Numbered from the stretch's first letter, positions 17,260 through 26,802 are shown. The stretch: 64,000 nucleotides of DNA from an uncultured Selenomonadales bacterium (GCA_900315805.1 ONAN01000001.1:62001-126000), one strand, 5' to 3'. Notes: generated by a model not told the origin, from the sequence alone. Made by a program: numbers and translations.

Positions 17260-17715
17260 ATGAAGTTACGTGGATTTGAAAAGATCAGCGCCTATAAGGA
17301 CGCGGACATCGTCCTGCCCGTGCGCAAGACGGAGACATCGGCCGGCTACGACATCTGCCTGGCCGAAGCGGTGGAACTGGCCCCGGGCCAGTCGGTCATG
17401 GCGGCGACGGGCCTCAAGGCCTATATGCAGCCCGACGAATTCCTGAGCATCCATATCCGTTCCAGCATGGGCATCAAGAAACATCTGCGCTTGCTGAACA
17501 GCGTGGGCATCGTCGATGCCGATTATTACAACAACCCGGACAACGAGGGCCATATTATGATCGCCCTGGAAAACATGGGGACAGAGACGGTGCGCATCGC
17601 CAAGGGGGAACGCGTGGCCCAGGGCATCTTCACGCGCTACCTGACGACCGACGACGATGCGGACACGGTCAAGGAAAAACGCAGCGGCGGCTTCGGCAGC
17701 ACGGGCCGGAAATAA
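17260..17715 (+). CDS. dut: dUTP diphosphatase (trimeric dUTPase)
   Basis: dUTPase hydrolyses dUTP to dUMP, keeping uracil out of DNA and feeding dTMP synthesis. The 151-residue protein shows the five trimeric-dUTPase motifs: SAGYDICLAE (I), IRSSMGIKK (II), NSVGIVDADYYNNP (III), KGERVAQGIF (IV) and the C-terminal RSGGFGSTG (V), which closes over the active site. Length is typical. AAAGGAG precedes the ATG. The next gene starts 13 bases after the stop and encodes a base-excision glycosylase, so the pair makes sense as a DNA-precursor and repair unit. Confidence 0.97.
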   Translation: MKLRGFEKISAYKDADIVLPVRKTETSAGYDICLAEAVELAPGQSVMAATGLKAYMQPDEFLSIHIRSSMGIKKHLRLLNSVGIVDADYYNNPDNEGHIMIALENMGTETVRIAKGERVAQGIFTRYLTTDDDADTVKEKRSGGFGSTGRK

Positions 17716-17728
17716 GAAGGTGAACGGC

Positions 17729-18373
17729 ATGGACAAGATTCCGGAGGCCGCCTTCTACCTGGGTGACACGGTGGAAATCGCCCGGCACCTGCTGGGCAAG
17801 CTCCTGGTCCACGAAACGCCGGAGGGCACGGCGGGCGGCATGATCGTCGAGACGGAAGCCTACGTGGGGGCCGTGGACAAGGCCTGCCACGCCTGGCACA
17901 ACCGCAGTGCCCGGACGGAAGTCATGTTCCATGCCGGCGGCGTGGCGTACGTGTACCTGATTTACGGTATGCACCACTGCTTCAACGTCGTCACGGGACC
18001 GGAAGGGGAGGGCAACGCCGTCCTCATCCGCGCCCTGGAGCCGGTTTTGGGCACGGACCTGATGAAGCGGCGCCGCGGCACGGCGTCGGAACGGAATCTG
18101 TGCAACGGGCCGGGCAAATTGTGCCGGGCCCTGGCCATCACGAGGGAAGATTACGGCGCTGACCTGCGGCACGGCAGCCTGCGGATCCTGGACTTTAGGA
18201 CCATTCCGGCAGCGGAAATCGCCGTATCGGAACGGGTGAATGTGGACTATGCCGAAGAAGCGGCCCGTTTTCCCTGGCGTTTTACCGTGCGGGACAATCC
18301 GTTCGTGTCAAAAGTCCCCGGCCACGCTTCCAAAAGTAGCGAAAAAAAGAAAAAATTGCATCAAAACGGTTGA
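17729..18373 (+). CDS. 3-methyladenine DNA glycosylase (AAG/MPG family)
   Basis: A 214-residue monofunctional glycosylase that removes alkylated purines. Family marks include LARHLLGK-like ARHLLGKLLV near residue 17, the catalytic glutamate in IVETEAYVG, AYVYLIYGMHHCFNVVT, RALEP, and NGPGKLCRALAI, as in human AAG and Bacillus YxlJ. The last roughly 20 residues are lysine- and serine-rich and look like a loose tail. AAGAAGG precedes the ATG at 17729. Translationally close to dut, and followed by the promoter of the lysine operon, which starts 17 bases after the stop. Confidence 0.93.
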   Translation: MDKIPEAAFYLGDTVEIARHLLGKLLVHETPEGTAGGMIVETEAYVGAVDKACHAWHNRSARTEVMFHAGGVAYVYLIYGMHHCFNVVTGPEGEGNAVLIRALEPVLGTDLMKRRRGTASERNLCNGPGKLCRALAITREDYGADLRHGSLRILDFRTIPAAEIAVSERVNVDYAEEAARFPWRFTVRDNPFVSKVPGHASKSSEKKKKLHQNG

Positions 18374-18389
18374 TTTTGTTAATTTCGGT

Positions 18390-18418
18390 TTGACATCCGG
18401 CAGGCGTGGCTTTATAAT
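18390..18418 (+). promoter_or_regulatory. Consensus promoter of the lysine operon
   Basis: Perfect TTGACA (18390-18395), 17-base spacer, perfect TATAAT (18413-18418). The predicted transcript starts about 10 bases before the lysine aptamer. Confidence 0.95.
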
Positions 18419-18433
18419 GATGATAAGTCTTTT

Positions 18434-18594
18434 GATAGAGGCGCGGTGTTTATGAGTATCCCGTGGAGAGGCATCTGGGAAGCGGGCCAAAGGAAACATC
18501 GCCGAAGGGGCCGGACCGGCGGGTTCAGTCAGCTGGGCCTGCAGTGAAGAATTGCAGGACTGTCGCCGTCAGGGCATGACGGCGGAGAGCTATC
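18434..18594 (+). promoter_or_regulatory. Lysine riboswitch (L box) aptamer
   Basis: The closing helix is GATAG (18434) with CTATC (ending 18594). Inside are the L-box conserved blocks AGAGGCGCGG, GAGTAT, the AGGAAACATCGCCGAAGG core, GGACTGTCGCCGTCA and GGAGAGCTATC. It stands between a consensus promoter and a terminator and directly precedes dapB-asd-lysC-dapA, so lysine should reduce transcription of the pathway. Confidence 0.93.
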
Positions 18595-18611
18595 TCAAAC
18601 TGCGGAACCGT

Positions 18612-18648
18612 AAGCCGTTGAGAGGAGCTCTCAACGGCTTTTGTTTTT
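18612..18648 (+). terminator. Lysine-riboswitch terminator
   Basis: AAGCCGTTGAGAG-GAG-CTCTCAACGGCTT, a perfect 13-bp hairpin followed by TTGTTTTT, placed between the L-box aptamer and dapB. Confidence 0.95.
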
Positions 18649-18700
18649 CTCTTCAGACAGTAAGGCCTCCTGCAGGGGGCAAGAAAAGGAGTGCGGAAAG

Positions 18701-19486
18701 ATGATCAAAGTATTGGTGAATGGTGCCCTGGGCCGTATGGGCAGTGAAGTCGTGAAGGCCGTGTTCCGGGCGGAGGGCCTGGAACTGGCCGGCGGGGTGG
18801 ATCCCTGCGGTGCCGGCAAAAAGCTGGTCCTGCCTGACGGAACGGAAGGCGCCCTGTATACGGACCTGACGCAGGCCCTGGACCAGGCCAGGCCCGATGT
18901 CGTCGTCGACTTTACCCGTCCGGCCGTGGTCATGGATTCCCTGCGCATCATCCTGGGCAAAGGCATCCATGCCGTCGTCGGCACGACGGGCTTTACGGAC
19001 GAACGCCTGGCGGAAGTGAAGAAACTGGCGGAGGCGAACCACACGGCGGCCCTCATTGCGCCGAACTTCGCCTTGGGCGCCGTCGTCATGGTGAAACTGG
19101 CGGCGGAAGCGGCCAAGTACTTCCGCGATGTGGAAATCATCGAAAAGCATCATGACCAGAAACTGGACGCGCCGAGCGGCACGGCCATCCTGACCGCCCA
19201 GAAGATTGCCGAAGTGCGCGAAGCGCATAAACAGGGACATCCGGATGAAAAGGAGACCCTGGCGGGCAGCCGCGGCGGCGATTTCCAGGGCATCCGCATC
19301 CACAGCATCCGCCTGCCGGGCTACGTGGCTTCGCAGGAAGTCGTGTTTGGCAGCCAGGGCGAAACGCTGAAGATCATCGATGACCCGGTCAACCGCGAAT
19401 GCTATATGCCCGGCGTCATCCTGGGCTGCCGTAAGATTCTGGAACGGCAGGGACTGGTCTACGGACTGGACCAGATCCTGGATTGA
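18701..19486 (+). CDS. dapB: 4-hydroxy-tetrahydrodipicolinate reductase
   Basis: DapB reduces the DapA product with NAD(P)H in diaminopimelate and lysine synthesis. The 261-residue protein has the nucleotide-binding GALGRMGSEV at the N-terminus, VVGTTGFT, NFALGAVVM, and the substrate-binding EKHHDQKLDAPSGTA. AAAAGGAG lies about 11 bases before the ATG. It is the first gene after the lysine riboswitch; asd follows after 23 bases. The gene order dapB-asd-lysC-dapA places the whole route from aspartate to tetrahydrodipicolinate under one lysine-sensing leader. Confidence 0.97.
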   Translation: MIKVLVNGALGRMGSEVVKAVFRAEGLELAGGVDPCGAGKKLVLPDGTEGALYTDLTQALDQARPDVVVDFTRPAVVMDSLRIILGKGIHAVVGTTGFTDERLAEVKKLAEANHTAALIAPNFALGAVVMVKLAAEAAKYFRDVEIIEKHHDQKLDAPSGTAILTAQKIAEVREAHKQGHPDEKETLAGSRGGDFQGIRIHSIRLPGYVASQEVVFGSQGETLKIIDDPVNRECYMPGVILGCRKILERQGLVYGLDQILD

Positions 19487-19509
19487 GCAGAGAACAGGGG
19501 GGAACCATC

Positions 19510-20544
<1,035 letters not shown>

Positions 20545-20545
20545 C

Positions 20546-21760
20546 ATGAAGATTCTGGTACAGAAATTCGGCGGCACGTCCGTACGGACCCCGGAAGCCC
20601 GGGCAGCCGCCGTCAGCAAAGTGAAGAAGGCCGTCGCGGACGGGTTTACGGTGGCCGTCGTGGTTTCGGCCATGGGCCGCGAGGGCGAACCTTATGCCAC
20701 GGATACGCTGATCCGCACCCTGAAGGACTGCAACCCCGGCGTGGCGGGCCACGAACTGGACCTGCTCATGTGCTGCGGCGAAATCATTTCCGCCTGCGTG
20801 TTTGCGGCGGAACTCCAGAAGGAAGGGTTCAAGGCCTGCGCCCTGACGGGCGGCCAGGCCGGCATCGAAACCGACGGGACCTACGGTTCCGCCCATATCC
20901 TGAATGTGGACCCGCGGCCCCTCATGAAGATCATGGCCCAAGGCATCATCCCCGTTGTCTGCGGGTTCCAGGGCCTGAGCCGGGAGGAACACCAGATGAC
21001 TACGCTGGGACGCGGCGGCAGCGACACGTCGGCGGCGGCACTGGGCGTGGGACTCAAGGCATCGGCCATTGAGATTTACACGGACGTGGACGGCATCATG
21101 ACGGCTGACCCCCGCATGGTCGACAACGCGCGCATCATGTCGTGCATTTCCTACGGCGCCTGTTGCGAACTGGCGGAGCAGGGAGCCCGGGTCATCCACC
21201 AGCGGGCCGTGGAAATCGCCCAGAACGGCAACATTCCCCTTTATGTGAAATGCACCTTCGACGACGAACCGGGCACGCTCATTACGAACGCCGGCACGCT
21301 GGCCGAGCGCACGGGGCTGGAATCGCAGAGCTTCGTGAACGGCATCACGTATATCAAGGGCCTCACGCAGTACCGCGTCACCCTGGACGGCGCCCGGGAA
21401 GGGCAGGAGCTGTTCCAGACCCTGGCCGACGCCGGTATCAGCGTCAGCTGCCTGAACCTGTCCCTGACGGAGTCCATGTTCTCCGTGTACAGCGACAAGG
21501 CTGATGCCTGCGCCGCCGTACTGGAGCGGCACGGGTTCAACTATAAGCAGAACGACCACTGCGCGAAAGTGTCCGTGGTCGGCATCTCGGTGCGGGGCAT
21601 GCCGGGCTTGATGGCCTCGTTCGTCAATGCCCTGAACGAGAAGGGAATCGCGATTTTGCAGACCGTCGATTCCAATACATCCATTTCGGCAATCATCAAA
21701 GAAACATCCCTCAAGGATGCCGTGGTTTCCCTGCATGAGGCATACAAGCTGAACCGCTGA
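20546..21760 (+). CDS. lysC: Aspartate kinase
   Basis: LysC phosphorylates aspartate, the first committed step. The 404-residue monofunctional kinase starts with KFGGTSV, has SAMGREG, GRGGSDTSAAALG and EIYTDVDGIMTADPR in the kinase domain, and tandem ACT domains from about residue 265 (VNGITYIKGLTQYRVTL and VSVVGISVRGMPGLMA), the usual site of amino-acid feedback inhibition. Whether lysine, threonine or both inhibit cannot be read from sequence. Its location behind a lysine riboswitch suggests control by lysine at two levels. Confidence 0.96.
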   Translation: MKILVQKFGGTSVRTPEARAAAVSKVKKAVADGFTVAVVVSAMGREGEPYATDTLIRTLKDCNPGVAGHELDLLMCCGEIISACVFAAELQKEGFKACALTGGQAGIETDGTYGSAHILNVDPRPLMKIMAQGIIPVVCGFQGLSREEHQMTTLGRGGSDTSAAALGVGLKASAIEIYTDVDGIMTADPRMVDNARIMSCISYGACCELAEQGARVIHQRAVEIAQNGNIPLYVKCTFDDEPGTLITNAGTLAERTGLESQSFVNGITYIKGLTQYRVTLDGAREGQELFQTLADAGISVSCLNLSLTESMFSVYSDKADACAAVLERHGFNYKQNDHCAKVSVVGISVRGMPGLMASFVNALNEKGIAILQTVDSNTSISAIIKETSLKDAVVSLHEAYKLNR

Positions 21761-21823
21761 GGCACGGGAACCGGTCAGAAAAAGCACGGCCGCAAGGGCC
21801 GCAGGAAGAAGGAGAGAACGATT

Positions 21824-22717
21824 ATGAAGAATCCGTATTTTGGCAGACTGCTGACAGCGATGGTGACTCCCTTTGACGCAACGGGCGTCAATGTGGAAGC
21901 CGTGAAGAAACTGGTGGAATTCTGGCTGGCCCACGGGTCCGACGGCCTCGTCGTGACGGGGTCCACGGGCGAAGCCGCCACCATGACGACGGAAGAGAAG
22001 AAGCTGCTCTGGACGACGGTCGTCCAGCAGGTGAACGGCCGCGTACCCGTTGTGGCGGGCACGGGCAGCAACAACACGGCGAACTCCATCGAGATGACGA
22101 AGCTTGCCGAATCCTGCGGCGTGGACGGCGTCCTGATCGTCGGGCCGTATTACAACAAACCGACCCAGGAAGGCTATTACCGCCATTTCAAGGCCATTGC
22201 CGACAGCACGTCGTGCAAGGTCATCCTCTATAACGTGCCGGGCCGTACGGCCGCCAACATCGCGCCGGCGACGGTGGCCCGCGTGGCCAAGGACTGCCCG
22301 AACGTGGTGGCCATCAAGGAAGCGGCGGGCAATGTCGCCCAGGTGGCGGAACTGTACCGCATCCTGCCGGCTGACTTTACGATTTACAGCGGCGATGACG
22401 GCCTCATCCTGCCGTTCATGTCCGTCGGCGCCACGGGCCTTATTTCCGTGCTGAGCAACATCGACGGCGACATTCTGCAGCAGCTCATGCAGGCGTACGA
22501 AGACGGCAAGGTGAAGGAAGCCGCCGACCTGAACAAGAAGATGGTTCCCCTGGCCAATGCCATGTTCCTCGAAACGAACCCCATTCCGGTCAAGGCGGCC
22601 GTTTCCCTCGTCACGGGCATAGACTGCGGCGAACCGCGCCTGCCCCTGACGCCTATGAGTGAAGGCGCCCTGGAGAAGATGAAGGGCATTCTGAAAGAAT
22701 ACGGCCTGATTCACTGA
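21824..22717 (+). CDS. dapA: 4-hydroxy-tetrahydrodipicolinate synthase
   Basis: DapA condenses pyruvate with aspartate semialdehyde by a Schiff base. The 297-residue TIM barrel shows GSTGEAATMT (phosphate and substrate loop), VGPYYNKPTQEGYYRHF with the catalytic tyrosine, YNVPGRTA, and the Schiff-base lysine in VAIKEAAGN (about residue 165). Length is typical. AAGGAGAG precedes the ATG. Last gene of the lysine operon, with 63 bases after lysC. A separate promoter-terminator unit follows it. Confidence 0.97.
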   Translation: MKNPYFGRLLTAMVTPFDATGVNVEAVKKLVEFWLAHGSDGLVVTGSTGEAATMTTEEKKLLWTTVVQQVNGRVPVVAGTGSNNTANSIEMTKLAESCGVDGVLIVGPYYNKPTQEGYYRHFKAIADSTSCKVILYNVPGRTAANIAPATVARVAKDCPNVVAIKEAAGNVAQVAELYRILPADFTIYSGDDGLILPFMSVGATGLISVLSNIDGDILQQLMQAYEDGKVKEAADLNKKMVPLANAMFLETNPIPVKAAVSLVTGIDCGEPRLPLTPMSEGALEKMKGILKEYGLIH

Positions 22718-22723
22718 AACAAT

Positions 22724-22752
22724 TTGCAATTTGCGGCAAAATAGCTTATAAT
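22724..22752 (+). promoter_or_regulatory. Promoter downstream of dapA
   Basis: TTGCAA (22724-22729), 17-base spacer, perfect TATAAT (22747-22752). The predicted transcript starts near 22759 and meets a strong terminator at 22838. Confidence 0.65.
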
Positions 22753-22758
22753 TTGTTC

Positions 22759-22877
22759 ACGTGCTGAAACAGACATCTGCTTATCCTGTTTTGGGAGAAC
22801 TCGGGATGGGCAGGTGCCCGTATCAGATACTTTTAAGCGTATTCTCTAACCGTCGGTTATTGAATACGTTTTTTTTT
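22759..22877 (+). ncRNA. Candidate short structured transcript or attenuated leader (about 115 nt)
   Basis: This stretch lies between a good promoter and an intrinsic terminator and contains local helices: AAACAG with CTGTTT, ATCTG with CAGAT, and GGGC-AGGT-GCCC. I could not match it to a riboswitch class I know. A reading frame starting GTG at 22761 stays open through it into the next gene, but it would cross the terminator. It may be a small RNA or a leader attenuating the NlpC/P60 gene. Confidence 0.4.
22838..22877 (+). terminator. Intrinsic terminator before the NlpC/P60 gene
   Basis: CGTATTC/GAATACG outer stem (22838-22844 with 22862-22868) and TAACC-GTC-GGTTA inner stem, followed by nine or more Ts. 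Confidence 0.85.
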
Positions 22878-22889
22878 ATGTGTTATAAT
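22860..22889 (+). promoter_or_regulatory. Promoter of the NlpC/P60 gene
   Basis: TTGAAT (22860-22865), 18-base spacer, perfect TATAAT (22884-22889). The -35 lies within the 3' arm of the upstream terminator. Confidence 0.6.
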
Positions 22890-22903
22890 TTTTATATATG
22901 TGC

Positions 22904-22927
22904 GATGTTCGGATGTTCGGATGGTCG
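22904..22927. repeat. Three tandem 8-base repeats
   Basis: GATGTTCG, GATGTTCG, GATGGTCG head to tail in the leader of the NlpC/P60 gene, with a fourth degenerate unit (GACGGCAA) following. Confidence 0.8.
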
Positions 22928-22958
22928 GACGGCAAGAGGCGCGGAAGGAGGGATTGTG

Positions 22959-24380
22959 TTGCAGGGATTCAGGAATATGGGGCGCCTGGCTGCCTTGCTC
23001 TGCCTGGCCGTATCCTTCGCCGCGCCTTTCCGCGTTTCTGCCGCGGCAGAGACGGTGCCGCAGGCGGTGGCGGGCCGGGCCGTACGGCCGGAAGAGACGG
23101 CGGCCTGGTGGTGCAGCCGCTATGGGGCGGCAGATAAAGTCGTCCTGGACGCGGCGGGCATTGCGGCCCTCAACGAACGGATCGCGAAGTCTTCCGACAT
23201 CTGGAGCGGGGCGGTCACGGCGGAACAGCTCGCTTCTTTTGCCAACGTGGACGGGGCGGCGCTGCGGCGCCAGCTGGCCGACCCGTGGCCCCTGCGCCGG
23301 GAGGAATACCTGGAAGGACGCCGCATGACAGAAGACGATGCCGCAACGTTCCGGGCCAATCTGAACCTGGATGCGGTTCCTGCCAACGTGACGGGGCGGT
23401 TTGCGGTCACGACGGCCCATACATCGCTCCGGGTCCTGCCGACGGACCGGGGCCTGTATGATTCGGCCGACGCGGACGCACGCTATTACGACAACGTGCA
23501 GGATTCCGTGCTCGACGCGGGGGAACCGGTCGTGGTCTGGCACACGTCGCGGGACGGGCGGTACGTGTTCGTGCGCTGCCGCACCCTGTCGGCCTGGGTG
23601 GCGCGGGACGACGTGGCGTACTGCGCGCGGGACGATTGGAACCGCTATGCCGCGCCGCAGCAGTTCCTGACCGTCCTGGCCAGGGATGTGTACCCGGCGG
23701 AGGCGGGCGGCACGTGGCACGGGAAGGGACCGCGCCCCGGTTACGATTACGGGGCGGATCCGGCGTCGTTCAAGGGCATGCTGCTCCAGGGTTCGAACCT
23801 TTTGTACACGCGGCGCGTGCCGGCGGCGGACGGAGAACGCTGGGAAGTGCTCCTGCCGCAGCGCGACGCGCAGGGAGCCCTTACGGAAAAGAAGGTACTG
23901 CTGCCGGCCGGACCGGCACTGCGGGAAGGGTATGCGCCGTATACGGCGCGCCAGGTCCTGGAAAACGCCATGCAGTTCCTGGACAGTGTGTACGGCTGGG
24001 GCGGTAACTACGGCAGCGTCGACTGCTCGTCCTTTGCATGGGCGGTCTACCGCGCCGAGGGCATCTGCCTGCCCCGCAATTCCGGCCAGATCCGCAGGGC
24101 GCCGCTGCACACGGTTTCCCTGGCGGGACTGGGAACGGCGGAACGGCTGGCCGTGCTGGCCCAGCTGCCGCCCGGGGCCCTGCTGCACCTGCCGGGCCAT
24201 GTGATGATTTATCTGGGCCTGAAGGACGGCGTGCCTTACGCCATCCATTCCTTCAGCAGCCATTATGTGAATGGAAAGAAGGTCTATGAACGGCGCGTCG
24301 AAGTGACGGACCTGCTGCTGTGCCGTTCGACGGGCCGCACCTTCCTGGACGAGCTGACCTGCTGCCAGGAAGTACGATGA
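22959..24380 (+). CDS. Secreted SH3 and NlpC/P60 domain peptidoglycan hydrolase
   Basis: A protein of about 473 residues. The N-terminus is a signal peptide (MGRLAALLCLAVSFAAPFRVSAAAE). Next comes an N-terminal stabilising region, then SH3-like modules (residues about 150-330, with TSLRVLPTDRGLY and VWHTSRDGRYVFVRC), and a C-terminal NlpC/P60 cysteine peptidase. The catalytic triad candidates are Cys356 in VDCSSF, His414 in GHVMIYLG and His430 in IHSF. Such enzymes cut gamma-D-Glu-diaminopimelate bonds in stem peptides; a periplasmic location fits. The start is uncertain: AAGGAGG ends 6 bases before TTG 22959 and 3 before GTG 22956. pepA follows after 13 bases, so cell-wall peptide release and peptide breakdown may be linked. 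Confidence 0.88.
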   Translation: MQGFRNMGRLAALLCLAVSFAAPFRVSAAAETVPQAVAGRAVRPEETAAWWCSRYGAADKVVLDAAGIAALNERIAKSSDIWSGAVTAEQLASFANVDGAALRRQLADPWPLRREEYLEGRRMTEDDAATFRANLNLDAVPANVTGRFAVTTAHTSLRVLPTDRGLYDSADADARYYDNVQDSVLDAGEPVVVWHTSRDGRYVFVRCRTLSAWVARDDVAYCARDDWNRYAAPQQFLTVLARDVYPAEAGGTWHGKGPRPGYDYGADPASFKGMLLQGSNLLYTRRVPAADGERWEVLLPQRDAQGALTEKKVLLPAGPALREGYAPYTARQVLENAMQFLDSVYGWGGNYGSVDCSSFAWAVYRAEGICLPRNSGQIRRAPLHTVSLAGLGTAERLAVLAQLPPGALLHLPGHVMIYLGLKDGVPYAIHSFSSHYVNGKKVYERRVEVTDLLLCRSTGRTFLDELTCCQEVR

Positions 24381-24393
24381 AAGGAGAAATCAA

Positions 24394-25884
24394 ATGGAAT
24401 CGTTCCTCACGCTGAAAAACGCCGCGCCCGCGGCGTCCGTGTATGCACAGGCGGAAGCCGTCGTGCTGCTGCTGTGCAGGGAGTGCCTGCCGGCGCTGGA
24501 TGCCATTGAGCTGCCGCAGGACCTGCAGGAAGCCGTGCGTTACGCCGTGGCCAAAGATCCGGAAGTGACCGCCAAGGGACATGTGACGGAACTGGTCCTG
24601 CCCCGGGAAGGCGGTTTCACGCGCCTGATCCTCGCCGGTTCCGGCGCGGGACGGGAGTGCACGCCCATCCATATGCGCCAGGCCGCCGGGAATGCCGTGC
24701 GCGCCCTGGTGAAGGGCAAGGCGGCCGAGGCCGTCGTGGCCGGGCCGGTCCTGCTGAAGGCCACGCGGGCCCATTATCTGAAGGCTGTGGCCGAAGGGCT
24801 GCTGCTCGGCAGCTACCGGTTCGATAAATACAAATCGGAGAAAAAGACTCCGGCGCCTTTGTCCATCCGCATCGTGAACGGCGTGGACGGGGCCGGTGCC
24901 GTGCTGCAGGAGGCGGAAACCGTTGCTGCCGCCGTCTGCCACGCCCGGGACCTGGTCAATGAGCCGGGCAACATCGTGACCCCGGAACTGCTGGTGGAAG
25001 ACGCCGAAGAGACGGCCTCCCGCTGCGGGATGGAGGTCGAGGTCCTGACGGAGACGGAGATGCGGCAGAAGGGCATGCACGCCCTTCTGGCCGTCGGCGC
25101 GGGCAGCATCCATCCGCCCCGCCTGGTCACGCTGCGGTACCGCGGGGCCGGCGACGCGCCGTTCCTGGCGTTCGTGGGCAAGGGTATCACCTTTGACAGC
25201 GGCGGCATTTCCCTGAAGCCCGACGCGGGCATGGGCGAGATGAAGGACGACATGACCGGTGCCGCTGCCGTCCTGGGCGCCATGCAGGCCATTGCGGCCC
25301 TGCACCTGAAGGTCAACGTGCTGGGCATCCTGGCCTGCGCCGAAAACATGCCGTCCGGTTCCGCCCAGCGGCCGGGGGACATCATCCAGGCGGCGAACGG
25401 GAAAACGATCGAGGTCGTTTCCACTGATGCCGAGGGACGCATGGTCCTGGCCGACGGCGTCTGGTACGCCGGGGAGAAAGGCGCGTCCGAAGTGGTGGAC
25501 ATCGCCACGCTGACGGGGGCCGTCATCATCGCCCTGGGCGAAGAGGTTTCGGGCATCGTGGCCAATGACGACAAACTGGCTGCCGCAATTCAGGCGGCAG
25601 GGCACCGCGCGGGCGAAGCCTGGTGGCAGCTGCCCCTGTTCGAAGGGGCGGACGAAATGATTGAAAGCACCTGTGCCGACGTGAAGAACAGCGCGGGCCG
25701 TCCGGCTGGCACTATTACGGGCGGAGCCTTCATCGGCGCCTTTGTGAAGCCGGGCCTGCCCTGGGCCCATCTGGACATCGGCGGCACGTCGACGGCCAAA
25801 AAGACGAAGGGCTTTATCGTGGAAGGCGGTACGGCCTTCGGCACGGCCACGCTCATTGAATATGCAAAAAGCCGCCAGGCCTGA
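24394..25884 (+). CDS. pepA: Leucyl aminopeptidase, M17 family
   Basis: A 496-residue two-metal aminopeptidase. The catalytic domain has GKGITFDSGGISLKP (metal ligands and Lys), MKDDMTGAAAVLGAM, and STDAEGRMVLAD carrying the Asp and Glu ligands and the catalytic Arg. The variable N-terminal domain occupies the first 170 residues or so. M17 enzymes form cytoplasmic hexamers that remove N-terminal residues from peptides. Some family members also bind DNA, for which nothing is visible here. Starts 13 bases after the NlpC/P60 gene with AAAGGAG upstream; the PHP gene follows after 51 bases. Confidence 0.95.
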   Translation: MESFLTLKNAAPAASVYAQAEAVVLLLCRECLPALDAIELPQDLQEAVRYAVAKDPEVTAKGHVTELVLPREGGFTRLILAGSGAGRECTPIHMRQAAGNAVRALVKGKAAEAVVAGPVLLKATRAHYLKAVAEGLLLGSYRFDKYKSEKKTPAPLSIRIVNGVDGAGAVLQEAETVAAAVCHARDLVNEPGNIVTPELLVEDAEETASRCGMEVEVLTETEMRQKGMHALLAVGAGSIHPPRLVTLRYRGAGDAPFLAFVGKGITFDSGGISLKPDAGMGEMKDDMTGAAAVLGAMQAIAALHLKVNVLGILACAENMPSGSAQRPGDIIQAANGKTIEVVSTDAEGRMVLADGVWYAGEKGASEVVDIATLTGAVIIALGEEVSGIVANDDKLAAAIQAAGHRAGEAWWQLPLFEGADEMIESTCADVKNSAGRPAGTITGGAFIGAFVKPGLPWAHLDIGGTSTAKKTKGFIVEGGTAFGTATLIEYAKSRQA

Positions 25885-25935
25885 GGCAGGGCGGCTCACG
25901 GGGAACGGAACGTTCCGGAAAGGGAAGGAAGCACG

Positions 25936-26802
25936 ATGACGGATTTAGTGGAAAGGGCAGGCAGGCCGGGTGAGGCCTTGACGGGCCTGGCGGACCTGCA
26001 CATGCACAGCACCTATTCCGACGGCATCTACACGCCGGAAGAACTGGCCGCCGCCGCTGCCGCCGCGGGCATCCGGGTCCTCTCCGTGACGGACCACGAT
26101 ACCCTCAAGAGCATTCCCTATGCGGCCCGGGCGGCTGCCGCCCAAGGCCTGCGCTATATTCCCGGCGTGGAACTGAGCACCCGCCAAGAAGGGCGTCAGG
26201 TGCATATCCTGGGCTACGGGATCCGGCCGGACTGTGCCTTTATGGAAAAGCGGCTGGCGGAAGTCCGCAACGCGCGCCTCATCCGCCTGCAGGAAATCCT
26301 GGACAAACTGCATAAACTGGGCATCGACCTCACGGTGCCGCCGCCCAAGGACGGGGAACGCGCCGTGGGACGACCCCACGTGGCCCGGGCCATGGTGGCC
26401 GCCGGGTACGTGTCCGATGTGGAAGAAGCCTTTGCCAAATACATCAGCGAAGGAAAGCCTGCCTATGTGCCGCAGCCGAAGATGACGCCTGCCGAGGGAG
26501 TGGAACTGATCCACAGGGCCGGCGGCATCGCCGTGCAGGCCCATCCGGAAGAAGTGGGCAGCCGGGACCTGGTACGGGGCCTTTTGGACGAGCTGCCCTA
26601 CGACGGCATCGAGGTCTGGCATCCGTCCGCTTCGCCGGAGTGGCAGGACTTTTGGAAGAAGGAAGCGGAAAAGCGGCACCTGCTGGTTACGGGAGGCAGC
26701 GATCTGCACGGAAATGCCGGCCGTTTTCCGGAACATCTGGGGGAATGGAAAGTCCCTTTGCAAAATATTACAGCATTTTTAGCCTATTTCGGGATTCCAT
26801 AA
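25936..26802 (+). CDS. PHP-domain phosphoesterase (YciV/RNase AM-like)
   Basis: A 288-residue PHP-fold metal-dependent phosphoesterase. Metal ligands are seen in DLHMHSTYSDG (residues 21-31), VTDHDTL (about 55) and GVELST, in QAHPEE (about 200), and in the C-terminal GGSDLHGN. The same arrangement is found in E. coli YciV, shown to act on 3',5'-nucleoside bisphosphates and as a 5'-3' RNase, and in related 5'-nucleotidases; which activity applies here is unknown. AAGGGAAGG precedes the ATG. It ends a run of plus-strand genes; the P-loop gene follows after about 100 bases. Confidence 0.88.
   Translation: MTDLVERAGRPGEALTGLADLHMHSTYSDGIYTPEELAAAAAAAGIRVLSVTDHDTLKSIPYAARAAAAQGLRYIPGVELSTRQEGRQVHILGYGIRPDCAFMEKRLAEVRNARLIRLQEILDKLHKLGIDLTVPPPKDGERAVGRPHVARAMVAAGYVSDVEEAFAKYISEGKPAYVPQPKMTPAEGVELIHRAGGIAVQAHPEEVGSRDLVRGLLDELPYDGIEVWHPSASPEWQDFWKKEAEKRHLLVTGGSDLHGNAGRFPEHLGEWKVPLQNITAFLAYFGIP

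Noticed and set aside
22759-22877. c-di-AMP (ydaO) riboswitch ahead of the NlpC/P60 gene
   Set aside because: The gene type is right, but the conserved blocks of that riboswitch are not present and the segment is too short.
22761-22958. N-terminal extension of the NlpC/P60 protein by 65 codons
   Set aside because: The frame is open, but it runs through an intrinsic terminator and a second promoter, and the real signal peptide begins after the AAGGAGG at 22946.
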